Positions 1 through 13,600 of a stretch of DNA of 64,000 bases are shown piece by piece; within the stretch, counting starts at the first letter, position 1, and each line of letters begins with the position of its first letter. The position numbers and the translations under genes are program-made. The notes under the pieces are model-generated. The model was given only the letters and a program-made list of their open reading frames with translations. It searched no databases and was not told the DNA's origin. Location of the stretch: NCBI GenBank assembly GCA_034401135.1, contig JAWZSP010000005.1, positions 1,736,001 to 1,800,000 of the forward strand, written 5' to 3'. Source of the DNA: Volutella citrinella. Its lineage: Eukaryota; Ascomycota; Sordariomycetes; Hypocreales; Nectriaceae.

Positions 1-3000
1 CGTTCGCGTCATGCTGTACCCCTCGTCGATATAAAAAAAGGGCTTCGGAAAGGAGTTGGTAGTGAGGGCGGTTCTCATTTGGCTGCATTGGTCGAGGCAA
101 GGATAAAGCATAAAGCCTTGCGTTGAGGCATTCAATTTAAAAGACGTCAAATCCCAACCCGAGGGCTCTGAACACCTGGTAAATCGGTGATGGTGTTTCT
201 ACCGTACAACGGTCGGCGAATTCGAACTCGATGAAGACTGTCCGCGTGGACCCAGTGTCTGGACTCTGGATGGATCGGGGGCATATTCGACGGCGATGGC
301 TAGGGTACAAACGATTTACTCGATGAATACCAGGTCGGGGGCTTTTTACGGCATGTTTTGTCCGTGACATTGGACTTGTGATTATGATTGATACGGGAAG
401 TTTTGAGCCTTGGCCTGGTGTCTTATGAATCTGAAATGATAAAACTTTCAACAATCAGTCGACCGGATTTCCACTCCGACTTTCCCCAGATGCACAAGCC
501 CGTACACAATGATTTCTTGGCCACCGTGGATTCACGCATCTCATCAAATCCATCACCTCCATCCATCGTAATGAACTTGGTGCCTTTCGACGGCCTGGAT
601 TCGCGCCAACATTGGCAGGTCGCAACTCATTCAAGCCAAGCATTGAGATGCAAAGCATCCACCGTCGCAACCAGTCCCCTTCAGAGCTCCTAATTGGGGG
701 CACCCTGCTGTTTAACTAACTGAAATGCAACTCATAACCGGGAAATTGCATCAACCATACGAAGAATGTTCACCAGCAGCCATGCAAGAACACATCAATG
801 CGAAGCGGTGAAGGCCCTTGAGCGAGCCAAGTTCAAACCTGGTCTAGATATATATGACCGAGCAGCAATATGACTATATATACTGTCGGTCTATCCATGT
901 CAGTAAACTACCCTAAATGGGGGTAACCACTCTCATGCAGATGACCCGTCTTCCATTGCATAAATACCCCATTTGCCTTCATTCCTCACGGCAAGGACTC
1001 AAGTGCTAACGGAACCACCCCCTCTCTCATTGTGCTGCACATTCCCAAACGAGTGTCCAGTGTCAGGCAAGAGCATTGAGTCTGTAAGTAATGGAAGAAG
1101 ACCAATCCCGCATAGCAGTTTTGTAGCCACAATGAACATCAACCCGGACCAAATTCAGGGCTTGTAGACTTGGGCTGAGGGCTGAAGACTTACTACCAAT
1201 GCCTACGCCCTTTTCCTCCACTCAAAGAGTCTGTCGTTTATTGTTTGCCCATCAATGCCATCAAGCACCGGAACCGGCCTGCTTTTGGCCGAAAATACCC
1301 TTTGGACTACAGCTGCAGTCCCTAGGCCGGGAAGGGCAGCATACACCCATCGAGACATGCCAGCAGAAAGAGCGGCGCACTTCAGTTGATCCTTATATGT
1401 GCCATGATACAGAATCGCGATTTCGTTTCCAACGACTACATGGCAGAAACAAGCCCGTCAGCTCTCAGCTAGGGCCTTGCAAACATGACACTGCCACGGG
1501 TGGGTATTGGGGATGACTTCGTTATTGTCCCCTCCAAGGGAACATGACCTTGTCTGTGGTCAAAGGACGTTGCAGTGATGAATGCCATTTAAACAGTCCA
1601 GGGATTCTAGAAGACGAAACACCAATATACCTTACTTTAGGTCTCGTTTCTTTCCAACGCCGACATGGTATTGTCGGGAACTTCAACCAAATTCCATGCC
1701 CCAGTGTAAGTCGACACCTGGACAAAACCTAGGGCCACCATTCGCCCTGGGGACGTTCCCAAATCTTCATTTGCGCAGTATTCTCCAATATAGCACTCAT
1801 TCAGCAGCTCTTTTATCAACTATTAAATGATGCAAAGCCCATCTCGATGCCATCGCCAGAGCTAAGCAAGCGGATAGCAATGCGAAAGGCAATAGAACCA
1901 CAGGCCGATATTGCCCACGGGTTTTAGCAGACCCCAGATGCGACCTCCCCAACACCAATCCAGGCACCATGGACTGCTTGGCCTTTAGCCATGGGCTACG
2001 TATTTTGTCCCACTCCTGCCCAATGGGAGGAGCAAGGGTATACACGTTTACCGCTCCCGCCCGGGTGTCTGATTTTTATTCTGTTGCGCCCAACGCAGGC
2101 TGTGGAACATGCAGGCCGGAAGTTTCGGTGTGTTGGTGATTGGTGAGCTGGCAGCACGAGGAAACAGGGACACAATGCAGGAGACAGACAGGCATCACGA
2201 CAAGTTTTATGGTTTGAGGCAAGTGGCAATGCCGAGCGGTGCAACTGAACAGCGGGCCTGCTTCCGAGGTGGCATGGCGATGGGCAGGGGCTCAGCTGTC
2301 AACTTGGCCGCGGTGATAGTTGGCCATACCAGCATTTTGTGTGCCCTGTACGCGGAAAGCAACCAGATGCCAAGCTCCAGGCAGGGATACGGACGGAGAG
2401 CTGCATGAGCTCTGCTGTACAACGGCCTGAGTTTGGGTCTGGGCCACCGGATCAGCCCGTCAAGGGTGTTTGCTTGGGCGTTGAATATGCACCAGAGCTA
2501 CCTGTCTCCGCAGTCAACAGCCTCCATGTGTGATGGGTGGGGATGCCATGAATGGAGACGGCCGAGGAGCGCCGGGGTCGGAGAGGGAGGCCTGACAGTG
2601 GAATGAACCACAAGGCTTCGCTTACAACTAGCAGTGGGCCAGTGGGCCAGTGGGCCAATGGTCTAAGGCACAATTCGAAGGAACACTTCATGAGTATTAC
2701 TCAGTACCTTACTTCGTAGTCGTACTTGAAGTACATGCAGCTTGTGTTGTGGACATAAAGTACGGCAGTTTCAACCACGGTTTCGGCCGAGTCCGTCACA
2801 AAGCGGCGATGGACTCGCGGCCTGCCTTGGGCATATCCAGTCGTTTGGCGGTTTCTGGAGTGATCTGATACAATTGGGCTGCAGAACGGCTGCAGCAGCT
2901 GCCCAAGGATGATGAGACACATACAGGACTCGCTGATCAACGCAGGAGGTGCATTGATATGGCGGCAGGTCGACATGCGTCGCCAACGATTCACCCGCCC

Positions 3001-6000
3001 AAACCTGAGGGAAACGAGGGAGCCAGTAAAGAGTTGACGCCTGGGGACATCGGGCGAACCGGTGAGACGCATCCCGCAAATCAATGACGGCTCCATATCA
3101 GGTCTCTAGCGGACTGGCCAAGGCCGGTCCAAGCGACTTGGCCAACAAGAAAGGGAGCCAAGGGTTTCCCGTCCCAAGGATAGGATCCATCGTTGCCAGC
3201 GAGGCCAGCCCCAGCGTCCGGGTCGTCGACGGGCGAAAAGTGGGCTGGGGGGAAGGGCCGACGCAAAACGTGGTGCTCGGGTGGCTGGGCAACCCCAACC
3301 CCACGGGTGTGGTCGCTGAGGGGGCGTCGAGGGGGGGGGTCGAGGCATATCATCCAACAGAACGCCGCCATGAACACGAGCTGCACTGGAGGGCGAGACA
3401 GTCGATCGGCCTCTGACGCGCCCCCGCCAGCGACTTGTCGACGTCAGGATGACTCGGATTCAGCCAGAACCCATGTCCCCGGCCTCGATTTACCAGGCGG
3501 CCGTGGGCTGAGGCCGTAGACCGCTTGGCGAGCCTCGCAAGCCACTACTTCGTAATCAGCAGTGGAGGTCGTACTACAAGTACCACTGGTATTGCCACTG
3601 CCAGCCGGCGACGCCAGTGTTGGGTTTGGGGCCTTCACCATCTGATCCCACCCAATGGCCATGCTGTTTGATCCTCATCCCATCCCGCCATGGGCCCTGG
3701 CTCGGCGTGAGCCACCACACACAATTACCCCTGGCGAGCTGCATTGGGAACACTGGCTGCTATTTGCTGGACAGTACCGGTTATCCGATACTGCGCGGCC
3801 AGCGACGTGGCAAGCAGAGACTTGTGGCTCCCGAACCTTGTCGCCATCATTGAAGAAGAAAAAAATCACATTGCAGCTTTCCCCGATCACGATCGTCGCC
3901 CGCATAAGCGCAGCTCTCGCCTTCACCGCACGTGTGCCTAGTCAAGCTAATTAACTACCTACCTAGTAGAACACTCATCCATCGTGCGGTGTGGATTCGG
4001 TTAGGGAAAAGCAATTGACTTGTGCTAACAGTTGCACGATGCGGGTTGCAAACAGGATCGCTGATAAGAATGACCCTCCATGGATGGCGCCACCCCAACC
4101 TTGCCGGACGAGAGGACTGCTTATTAGGGGGAGCATTATAGGATCCGATCCGCAAGCTAGATCCTAAATAAAGGCACATGGCACATCACTCGGGAGTTCT
4201 CTGCATGTGCGACGGCACCCCGAGCCACTCTTTACGAGGTCTGGGTGCAACCATCAAGCCAGTCGACCGTGACGAGAGTTCAAGGCCCGCCACCCTCCAG
4301 CTCTAATCGGTGCATTTGGGGTGTTGGGGCAGTCGAGGAGGGCAAGGGTTGGTGCATCAGTGCATCAGTAGCGGCGCGGACGCGTCATGACCGCCGCACG
4401 CAACCCCTCACCCTGGGCCACCTCGTCGGGGGGTGTAGTGGCGCAATAATGACTGTCGCATTGCCTGGTTCGCACAGCGGGCCTTTGTCTGGAGTTGACT
4501 GGGCATTCCAGAGCCTGGTGGCCAACTGCTGATTGCCGTCGCCTTCAGCTGTTATAGGGCATTTATGAGTTCGTAGCCAGAGGGCGAGGATAAGATCGAT
4601 CCGAAGAGGTCACCAGATCCCAATAATTACGAAAGTCCCCCCAACCCTTCCTACCTCACCTTACCATACCTGCGCTCCTACCTACAAAAGATCTTTCCCC
4701 TCACGCAACAACTTCTCATCCCAAAAAAGTCCCATTGGCGCCCATTGGTAGCTGTCAATATTCTCTCGGGGCGTCAACTCTCGTTTTCTTCCATTCTCGC
4801 TCCCAAGACGCCTCCCCCGTCGTTAATCAATACGTCTCTCGCAACCCGGTCGAGTGTAATACAGCATTCCACGCCTGTTCCATTCAAACACGCCCCACGA
4901 TAATAATCCCCAAGATTGGCTTGCATCCGGGCCATCTGCCAGGTCTGCCGCGAGAACAGACTGGTTGCTACGCTGGTATCATTGCCGCAATCGCATCTCC
5001 CCAACAGACCGGCCCACGAGCAGGGCCCGAAACAAGTTTCGCAGCTCTAAGCGCCAGACCGGCGATCTTCAAACAGTGAGACAGTGGGACGCCGTCTGGC
5101 CGCTTGCATCAAGGGCACATTCTTTATCATTACGGCTAGCAAGGACCGCCATACGCGCAGGCATTTCGCTCAAAGCCTTGGCACACTCTTCCATTGTGAT
5201 CAGAACCAACGGACAAAGGACGGCCTTCTACCGGACACTTTTAATGCCGGCGCATTTTGAGACCTATATCTGTCCATCCGCCTAATAGGTGCTAAGTGTT
5301 CGACACCCGGCTACTGGCCCTGTTGCCCCGCCCACCCCTGGGAAGCTTGGAGCAAAGCGCCCGGCGCATTCAGTGACGTCAGCTCATCGTCTGCTTTTTC
5401 TTTGCAGGGGTGCACGAACGTCGCAGGTCTTCGGGGAGCTTTGACAGCCCAGTGTTGCAATTCTCGTTGCATCCGGGTCGCACAAAGTCGAAAAATTGTC
5501 GCAGACAAAGGAAACAGTAATATTGAGAACAAACGGACAGTGTTGAAACGGGCAGATCGAAGAATGGGAAAATAGAAGGGTGGGGTGGGAACAGCACAAC
5601 GCAACACCTTTGAACCCAGCCACCATCATCGAGACTGAGACAAGGGACGGACGCTGACGGACACACGCTGACAACGCCTGTTGCCGTTTCCAGCAACGAC
5701 CCGGAAACGCATTCTTCGACGTCCTTTGCAACCAGACACAAAGGAAGGCGGGAAAAACAACATTGCTCGCCAGCACCACAAGCCGAAGCCAAGCCATTGC
5801 GGGAGCTGGCGTGTTTCAAGCGGGCGTCGAGGTGAGATTTCAGTACTGGTTGCCTGGCCGCCCCAGCGAACAGCCAGCCAGCCAGCACCGCCGCTTGCCC
5901 TCCGTCTCTCACAAGGAAGTGGTTCTACAGCGCCCAATGCAGTAGGCGCCTGCCCACGAGGGAGATCCACTTTTTGATAGGCTTGCCCCGCTGTCGAGCA

Positions 6001-6475
6001 GCACGGTCCACCTACTGTTGCCGGGTCCCAGAAGGTGCTGCGATAGCGAATTAGCGATATTGCGACAGTTGACAGCGCTCTTGGTCCAGCTCGTCAGAAA
6101 TAGACGGGAGGCGCACACTCATTCGACGCGGTGTCCCCCCACCAGACGGCGCCGGAAGCAGTGCCCACACCCTGCATCCTACAGCTCGTGCGTACAGCCG
6201 CGCGCGCACGTTTCGCTCAGCCCAGCCTCTCTTTTCCTCTCCACCATAAATCTCCACCACGATTATTTCCACGCCAGCGTCCTCCTTGCTAGCAACCGTT
6301 TGGCCTCCCTGTCCGCCCCATTCTTCCCTGGCATCGTCGACCCAAGATCCCCATCGAAATCGCCCCATCAGCATCGGCCAGTGCTCCTCGACACCCTTGT
6401 ACTGTGGTACCTGGTGCGCGGGACGATCCCGGAAGCGACATTGTTAAAAGCACTCGACCCCCAGCGCCCGCAATC
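1..6475. other. Gene-free stretch including the leader of the DUF2406 gene
   Basis: No coding region could be supported on either strand. Open frames here are short, mutually overlapping and low in recognisable motifs. The stretch from about 3080 to 3520 is GC-rich, which explains several overlapping frames. The last few hundred bases (about 6100-6475) are C/T-rich and are the likely promoter and 5' leader of the gene starting at 6476. A short tandem repeat lies at 2633-2656. Confidence 0.55.
2633..2656. repeat. 8-bp tandem repeat, three copies
   Basis: Three perfect copies of AGTGGGCC in a row, followed by a degenerate start of a fourth copy (AATGG). It lies in gene-free DNA and no function can be assigned. 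Confidence 0.85.
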
Positions 6476-8033
6476 ATGGCGACCTCCACCGATAATTATT
6501 CACAGCACCAGCTGCCGCCGCCGCCTCCGCTCCACCAGGCGCAGCAATATAACCAGCCCTATCCTCAATACCAAAATCAGCAGCAGCAGCAGCGGCAGCA
6601 GTTCCCTGAGCAGTACCCCCAGGAGCAGCTCCAGCGAGATCCCAGGCAGAACCAGCGCGAGTCGAGCTTCCCACCACTCGCAGGCCAAGGCCGTCCCGTC
6701 CCCCCCTCTGGCCAGACACCGAGATCACGAACCTTCAGCTTCAACTCCCAAAAGTCACATCGCTCCCACAAGAGCTCCGGAAGCCACGATTTACATGAGA
6801 CATCCGCCGAAAAGGAATCCAAGCGCCTCCACAGCAAGGCCGATCCGACCCTAGCGATGAACGAAGCAGAGCCATGTATGTCTCTTAATCTCCCAAGGCC
6901 CCCAAGCCAGCACCCTTTACATTCCTCTCTCTAACACCAACGAAAAACCAGCTGCCGTCGCGGCCATGATGACAGAGTCTGCCTACACGCCGTTGCGTTC
7001 GCTTCAGCACAAAGACAACTCTGGCAAGCCCATCAGTAGGTCCCATCCTCCTGCCAGTTGATGACTACTCCTCTGACAATGCTCCAAGATGAACCGGATC
7101 GGTCAAATCCAACTCGGTATCGGTGGGAACGACCTCTAGACACGATCCGAAGCTTCGAGGACGCCATTGACGGAAGCTACTTCCGCAAGTCCATGTATGG
7201 GCAGGGTACGTTGACTGATTCCCCGAGACAACCCTGGCCAGGAACTGACATGCGCAATGTAGATGCCGCAGCGCAATACTCGCGCCGTAACAGCTTTGTT
7301 GGAGGTGGGAATACACCATCACTCGGATTCGCGACGTTTGAGCTAACACCGTGGAATAGGGCCGCCGCCGCAACGCAATTACCGCGAGAGTTATTACAAC
7401 AACAACAACAATAATAATCGTCCGATGTCGTACAGACCGGAGCAGGGCTATTACGACGCTCCCCCTCCCAGGACGAGCTACTTTGACGGACATGCTTATG
7501 GAGGCGGTTATGGCGCGGGCCCGTCAAGGCAGCGCATGTCTCGCACGCAGACCGAGCCTCATTACCAGGCATACGGCCGGAACCAGAACCAGAACCAGAA
7601 CGTATACCCCCTCCCTCACAAAGACCGCTCATACGAAACGGTCACTTCTGCCGCCGGCAGCGGCAACTCGGATCCAGCGGGTTACCAAACCGACCCGACC
7701 AGCAGCGACAACAGTTCCATCGATCGACCAGTGCCAGCTAAGCGCTTCGAACCGGTCAACGAGAATGGTTACGGTCCTCGCCAGCAACCGCCGCAGCGAA
7801 AACCTCTCGGCCCAATCCACAACGGAAGCGGGCGGCCACAGCAGCCCCCGCCTCCGCAGTCACAACCACGGCCGCAGCAACAGCCACAGGCGCCTCCTCC
7901 CGTTGCACAGAACAACACTGCCCCGATTCAGAAGCGTGGAACTTTACTGAGACGCATTTCAACCCAAAAGTCTGAGGCGCCCACGGAGAAGCGCAAGAGC
8001 TGGTTCGCCCGTCGGTTCAGTAAAAACCCATAA
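6476..8033 (+). CDS. DUF2406 family protein, Q/N/P-rich, five exons
   Basis: Exons are 6476-6875, 6952-7035, 7089-7205, 7263-7304 and 7360-8033, giving 438 residues. Every junction keeps phase, and the introns carry CTAAC or CTGAC branch sites. The N-terminus is rich in proline and glutamine, with a polyQ run near residues 34-42. The central block, about residues 83-200, reads through SFNSQKSHRSHKSSGSHDLH, a conserved LRSLQHKD segment, then EPDRSNPTR and ERPLDTIRSFE. This is the signature of fungal DUF2406 (PF10295). An asparagine run follows, then a long proline/glutamine-rich tail ending in a basic segment. The molecular role of DUF2406 proteins is not established; the tail looks disordered. 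The start is the first ATG in frame with the family block. The last exon boundaries depend on one weak donor (GTGGGA). Confidence 0.85.
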
Positions 8034-9085
8034 GCCAATTACAGGAGCAACGATTCACATCCCACCTTTTTATTCATAGCCTATATTCCATTTGTTGATA
8101 CCCATATCCTGATTATGCAGGCAGAGAGTCACACTTTGCTCGGTCACAAAGCAAAAAAAGCAATTGGGGCTGGGCAAGTGGTGGAACCTTTTGTGGCAAA
8201 GCCGTGACGTTCCTCGGTAGGGCGTCGGGCTGGTGCTTCTTCTATTTTGGGTTTTGTGGTTGGTTCGAAACGCAAATGAAGGCGGCTTAGCCTTATTCAC
8301 GCACCCCAGGGTGACTTTCTGGAGTTGGACGGTACATACTACACACACGAGGATGTACGGGCGTTTGTGGTGTTGTTTCCCTTTGTTGTCGTCGTCTTGA
8401 ATTGGGGTATATCCGACGGAAAGGCATGAAGCCGTTGATGCATCTGCTCTCCGTAAAGCACGCTAATTATTTTTCCTCATTCCCTCGAAGCTTACATAGC
8501 ATTTACAAGTGGCTCTGGAACCATAGTTCACGGCACGGCTTGCCAAGCCGGCAAGCAGTTATCTTTTCTTCTTCTCAAACACGACGAGGAGGACGCAATT
8601 GAATGTGATGCGTCACACGGTTACATTTGATGGCTTGGGGCCAATATTTATACGAAGTGAGGTGACATGTCTGGTTCCATTCGAAATTGAGCGGCATATC
8701 AGTGCGACTGCTGGTGACTGCGACGCATCGGCATTGACGTACAATGGCAATTCGTGACTGTTACGGGGACAGGCCTCCCAGGCCTCCTGATCAATTCCGA
8801 AATCTGCTTCTCGTCCTCGCCTGTGCTCAGCTGTGTCTTGCCACCAAGGAGATGCCCAGCCGCTTCCTTTCTCACTCCAAATCAATTATCGTTTCAAGTG
8901 CGCATACAATGTCAAAGTGGCTAAACCCGCCTCTTAGACACCTGGTGGCGGCCTGGCCCGGTGCGCCTTTCGTCCTCCCGCGTTGGATGGGGATTGGCGT
9001 TCACAACTGATGTAGGTGCTCAAAACGAGCCAGTAAATCCGAGCTTCAAAGAACAAGCCCTGCGCTTCCATTTGGGTCTGCTTAT
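8034..9085. other. Convergent intergenic region
   Basis: About 1.05 kb between the stop of the DUF2406 gene and the stop of VMA21, which face each other. It should hold both 3' untranslated regions. I see no coding region or structured RNA in it. Confidence 0.6.
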
Positions 9086-9593
9086 TTATCGGTCCTTCTT
9101 GCTCTCCGCCCCTCCCTTTCCGGGCTTGTCTGTCTGATCCTCCTTCATGGCGACGATGATGTACCCGATGAGGACTACATTGGCCATCAGCGCAGCCAGC
9201 CCGCCGGCATACGAGTGGTTTCCTGGCAAAAAAGTCAATTTGGGGGGGAACGATGACGACATTGCCGCTTGGGGACGGATCTGAGGAACTCTACCTTCAA
9301 AGATGGTGTGAACAGTGGCAAAGTAGGAGCCGATGGGCACGACAATCATTGCGAATGTGAAGGCGAGGAGCTTGAAGATGACATCGCTAGATAAGGGGCT
9401 GTCAGTGCTGTCGCGTTTTGGGGGGAGGCGCGGGCATGGTTTGGCGCGGAGCACCGGTAGCTGAGATGAGATGAGATGAGATGAGGCCAGCAACTCACTT
9501 TGGCACGGGGGGGCCGATGTTGGACCTCTCCTCAACGGTGTCATCTTTGTCGAGGATGGTCTTCTCGGTAGCTACAATACGTCGAGTCGCCAT
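9086..9593 (-). CDS. VMA21: VMA21-like V-ATPase assembly protein, ER membrane
   Basis: Three exons on the minus strand, 9593-9499, 9386-9295 and 9222-9086, give 107 residues, the usual size of this family. VMA21 is an ER membrane chaperone that helps assemble the V0 sector of the vacuolar proton pump. Two membrane hairpin segments are visible. The first, about residues 34-56, starts DVIFKLLAFTFAMIVVPIGS. The second, about 68-87, runs from GGLAALMANVVLIG to VAM. The protein ends in KKDR, a dilysine KKXX-type ER retrieval signal, as in yeast Vma21, which also ends in a KKXX signal. The phases of both junctions fit. The first intron (112 bp) carries a TGAGA repeat. The gene is divergent from FUN30 across about 1 kb. 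Confidence 0.93.
9462..9485. repeat. TGAGA pentanucleotide repeat inside VMA21 intron 1
   Basis: Four perfect TGAGA units plus a partial fifth on the plus strand, read as TCTCA on the coding strand of VMA21. The array sits just inside the donor end of intron 1 and probably explains why this intron is the longest of the gene. Confidence 0.85.
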
Positions 9594-10619
9594 GTTCACG
9601 TAATGTCTAATGTCGCAAATGAAGGGATGCGGCCAATCGCGAGAGGTGGAAGGGGTAGCTGTCTTGTGGTTGCGGCTGCGCTGCACAATAAGGTGTACTC
9701 TGCGAATCGCGGCGCACCCCGTTTGTTGCATAGGCCCCGACGGATGGTCAACTCAGGGTCTATCACCACGACAACTCCGATATTGAGGCTTGGGCGGTAT
9801 TCTACTACGGCTGCCTAGCCTTTTCGTCCCATGTCATGCTTTCCGTCTCCTAGTGTCCGGTACGTAGATCCTAGTATGGGGCGTTTCAGGCAACATTCAT
9901 TGTGCACACCCAATGCAGCTATCGTGAGTGGGTCTTCCTCAGAATGACCCCAATAGCAAGTTGCGATGCCCTCCATTGTCCGAAATCTGATCCAATAGGG
10001 GAAAAGAGTGGACTGGTTTATTATTGTCGCATGCTCACAGCGAGCAAGGTGGCTATTGTCACAACTAAATTCTTCAACACCTTCGTAAAATGTCGTCGAC
10101 ATCTGCTCTCAAAAGAGTTGATTGTGAAGCATACAACCAGTTTCCATCTACCAGGTACAGGCCAAAGGATGATAGAGCGGCATAAAATAACAAACAAACA
10201 AACAAACAAAAAACCCACCTTGTTTCTCGTGACACAACTAAGATTGAGCGAATAGCTTTTCCGTACCTTTGCAACATGAATGTGAATAGCTAGCTACCAT
10301 CTACCCTACGAGGTTGTAAGCACTTAAGTGGCCACGTGATTTCGCGATAGCGGTCTGGCGCCTCTCGGCGTCGCGGGGACGCGTTTTCTGAGGCCGAAGT
10401 GAAGGAAGTGCCGACTCAAAAAACTCCACCTTCAGCCACCACTGCCCACTCCCCTCGGCCAGGTCAAATGCACCACCTCCCGTAGCCAGATTATTGCACA
10501 CCTTTCTCTGGTGCCATCATTTCCTCCAATGTACCGTTCCGGCGCCTAGGAGACGACTTGAAAAAGATCACGATCCCCCGCTTTCACGGTCTTTGTTCTC
10601 CTGCGAGGAGGTCGCCATC
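9594..10619. promoter_or_regulatory. Divergent promoter region of VMA21 and FUN30
   Basis: About 1 kb with no gene. It contains a CAAA tetranucleotide run at 10191-10213, a CACGTG E-box-like palindrome at 10333-10338 and an ACGCGT (MluI cell-cycle box) at 10379-10384. A five-codon upstream frame (ATG at 10468) precedes the FUN30 start. The motif assignments are by sequence match only. Confidence 0.4.
10191..10213. repeat. CAAA tetranucleotide microsatellite
   Basis: Five consecutive CAAA units merging into an A run, in the divergent VMA21/FUN30 intergenic region. Confidence 0.8.
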
Positions 10620-13600
10620 ATGGCTCGCAGCTCGTCTCCTTTCCCGATGCGACACTCCAACAGCATCCCTCGAACACCTTCCACCGCCAGGGTTGTGATC
10701 CCCATCGACGATATTGATGAGCTGGCTGGCGACACTATCCCCTGCTCGCCCTCTGCCTTCTTTCGCGACCGGGAGACGACACAGCCCACGCAAATTCTTC
10801 AGAAGCCCTCCCTTTTCGTCCCTGTGAGATCGTCCTCCCCTGCCAGCAGCATCATCGAGGTGCCGGCCTCTTCTCCTTTCCAACCCCCGAAGCCGCCGAC
10901 TCTTGCCACCAGACTCGCACCCGCTGGTACATTTTTTCGTCCCCCTCAGAGGTCCGCACAACCCCCGAATCCAAACAAGCGCCCCGCGCCCGAGGAACCC
11001 ATCAATTTGGTCTCAGATGACGATGAGGACGAATTGACACCACCACGCGGCGATATTCGGCCCACGACCTTCAAAGCACAAATCTCGGCATTTGCCTACA
11101 AGGAAGACGACGAGCGAGATATTAGAACCAAATTGCGCCAAATCTTCGATGTTTTTGGCCCAAAGGTCCCAGCACTAAAGGCCCGAGAAGCCCTGAGGGC
11201 GTGCGATAACGACCTTGAAAACACAGTCGAGTACATTGAAAAGCACGTCATAAACCAGCCCAGCCAGCGACCTGCCTCGCAACAAAAACCAAAAATGGGC
11301 CGCCGCTTGATTAGCAAAGGCGCACTGCAGTCGGCATCTGCCAACGGCAAGCCTGCTTCTCGGGCTGGGTCAAACACGCTCTCACCAAGCCCCCCCAAGA
11401 AGCCTCGCCGACGCTTAATACAAGGGTTAAGAAATCCGTCAGCCGCGTCATCTCAGGCCAGCCAGCCCGCCTTTCCGTCTAGTGATGACCCGTTGAGCGC
11501 AGTCGACGTGATTGATCTAATTGATGACGACAAAGAGGATATGTATGAGGCAGAGCCATCACCAGATCCCAGCGATGACGAAGATGACAGAGTCCTGAAC
11601 TGCGTCAACACTGGGAGTGTCCAGGAACTGGCTGCCATGACGAGCATGAAGGAGTCCGAAATCCAGACGTTTATTGAGAAGCGGCCCTTTGACGACCTGT
11701 ACCACGCCAGAAAGGTCGTGGTCAACAAGAAGCCTGGCGCCCGAAAAGCTTCCAAGATTAGTCTCGGAGAGAATGTTGTGGAAGCCGTGCAGGTCTTCCT
11801 AAATGCTGTCGCCGCCATCGATAAAGTGGTCTCGAAGTGTGAGATGGAAGCGAAAGACATCAAGAAGCAAGTCGAATCGTGGGACATTGACACGTTTGGT
11901 CATAGCAAAACCGGCAAGCAAGAAACCGGAGAGGATGACCTTCCACCCACCCCAACAAGCTTCGTCGCTCCCACGTATGTTCGACCACCGATTCCCAAGC
12001 AGCCGAATTGCATGGATGGCCACTGTGTGATGAAGCCGTTTCAGCTCATTGGCCTCAACTGGATGTCGATTCTCTACAAGTCGAATTTCGGCTGCATCCT
12101 TGCAGACGAAATGGGCCTGGGGAAGACGTGCCAGGTCATTTCTCTTATGGGCCATCTCGTCGAGGAGCATCAGAAGGACGAGAGCAAACCCCGCCCCTGG
12201 CCGAATTTGGTGGTGGTACCACCGAGCACATACAACAACTGGCTCGGCGAATTCCAGAAGTTTGCACCCGGTTTATCGGTTATTGGATATCGAGGCTCCC
12301 AAGCTGAGCGTGCTGAGATCGCCTACGAGGTGGAGCAGGAACCCGAGGCATACCATGTTGTCCTTGCCACCTACTCACAAATCAACTGCACGGAAGATGT
12401 CGAAGCCATGACTTCGTTTAACCTGAACGCGGCGATTTTCGACGAGGGCCACAAAATGAAGAACCCCGAGACAAAGATTTACAAAGACTTGACAAGAATT
12501 CGATCGTCCTGGAAGATGCTTCTCACTGGTACGTCATTATTGACATTGTGGATGGACCCTCGCTAACCTTGACAGGCACTCCTGTTCAAAACAACCTCTT
12601 GGAGATGACCTCGCTTCTCAACTTCATCAACCCGCAGATGTTCAATGGCTACATGGACCATATCAAGTTCATCTTCAGACAGAAGGTCACAATCCGCGAT
12701 GTTTCCAACGGCGCATTTTTGTATAGCGAACGAGTTCGACGGGCTCGTACCATTCTTGAGCCCTTCATCCTCCAGCGGCGCAAGGATCAGGTTCTATCCG
12801 ACATGCCTACGAAAGTCTGCAACGTTGTCAAGTGCGACATGACTGAGTATCAGAGAAAGGCATACGACGAGTATGAGGAGTTGTTCAAGATGGAGCCGTC
12901 GAAACGCAATAAGCAAACTCGCGGGCGACAAAACGACCTTAACAATTGCTGGATGCAGCTTCGGAAGGCCGCGATCCACCCACTTCTGTTCCGTCGACAC
13001 TTTGAGGACAAGAAAGTGGAGAAGATGGCGCGCATTCTCATGGACAATGTTCCCCAGTCCGAACTTCACCAGCCTGACATTAAGCATTTGGAGTCGGAAC
13101 TGAAGCTTGCTTCTGATTTTGAGCTCCATCTCTGGTGTCGCGATTATCCCGGTCTCCTTCGGGAGTTCGACCTCCCCCTGGCCACGGAGCTTGACAGTGG
13201 CAAGGTCCAAAAACTCATCGAGTTGGTTGGCGAATACCAGAAGAACGGGGACCGCGTACTGGTCTTCAGCAAGTTCTCGCGAGTGATTGAGATGCTGCAG
13301 GAAGTGTTGGCACTCAAGGACATCAAGCACTTGGTGTTGATGGGAAATACAAATGTCGCAGAGCGCCAGTCACTCATCGACGAATTCAACGAAGACGAGG
13401 ATATCCCAGTGTTTCTCCTCACGACCGGTGCGGGCGGTACGGGTATCAACCTGACCGCGGCCAACAAGGTCATCATCTTTGACCAATCAGACAACCCGCA
13501 AGACGACATCCAGGCAGAGAACCGAGCTCATCGACTGGGCCAGAAGCGAGACGTCGAGATCATCCGATTAATCTCGTCTCATACGATTGAGGAGCTTATT

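Noticed and set aside
5379..5912. 177-codon minus-strand frame
   Set aside because: No recognisable motif, Cys/Ser-rich, overlapped by other frames on both strands.
6018..6854. 279-codon plus-strand frame overlapping the DUF2406 first exon
   Set aside because: Starts at TTG and is an out-of-frame reading of the C/T-rich leader and repeat-rich exon; the DUF2406 frame is clearly the coding one.
12441..12455. Mutated DEAH box (DEGH) in the SNF2 protein
   Set aside because: DEGH is the usual form in the Fun30/SMARCAD1 subfamily, so it is not a lesion.
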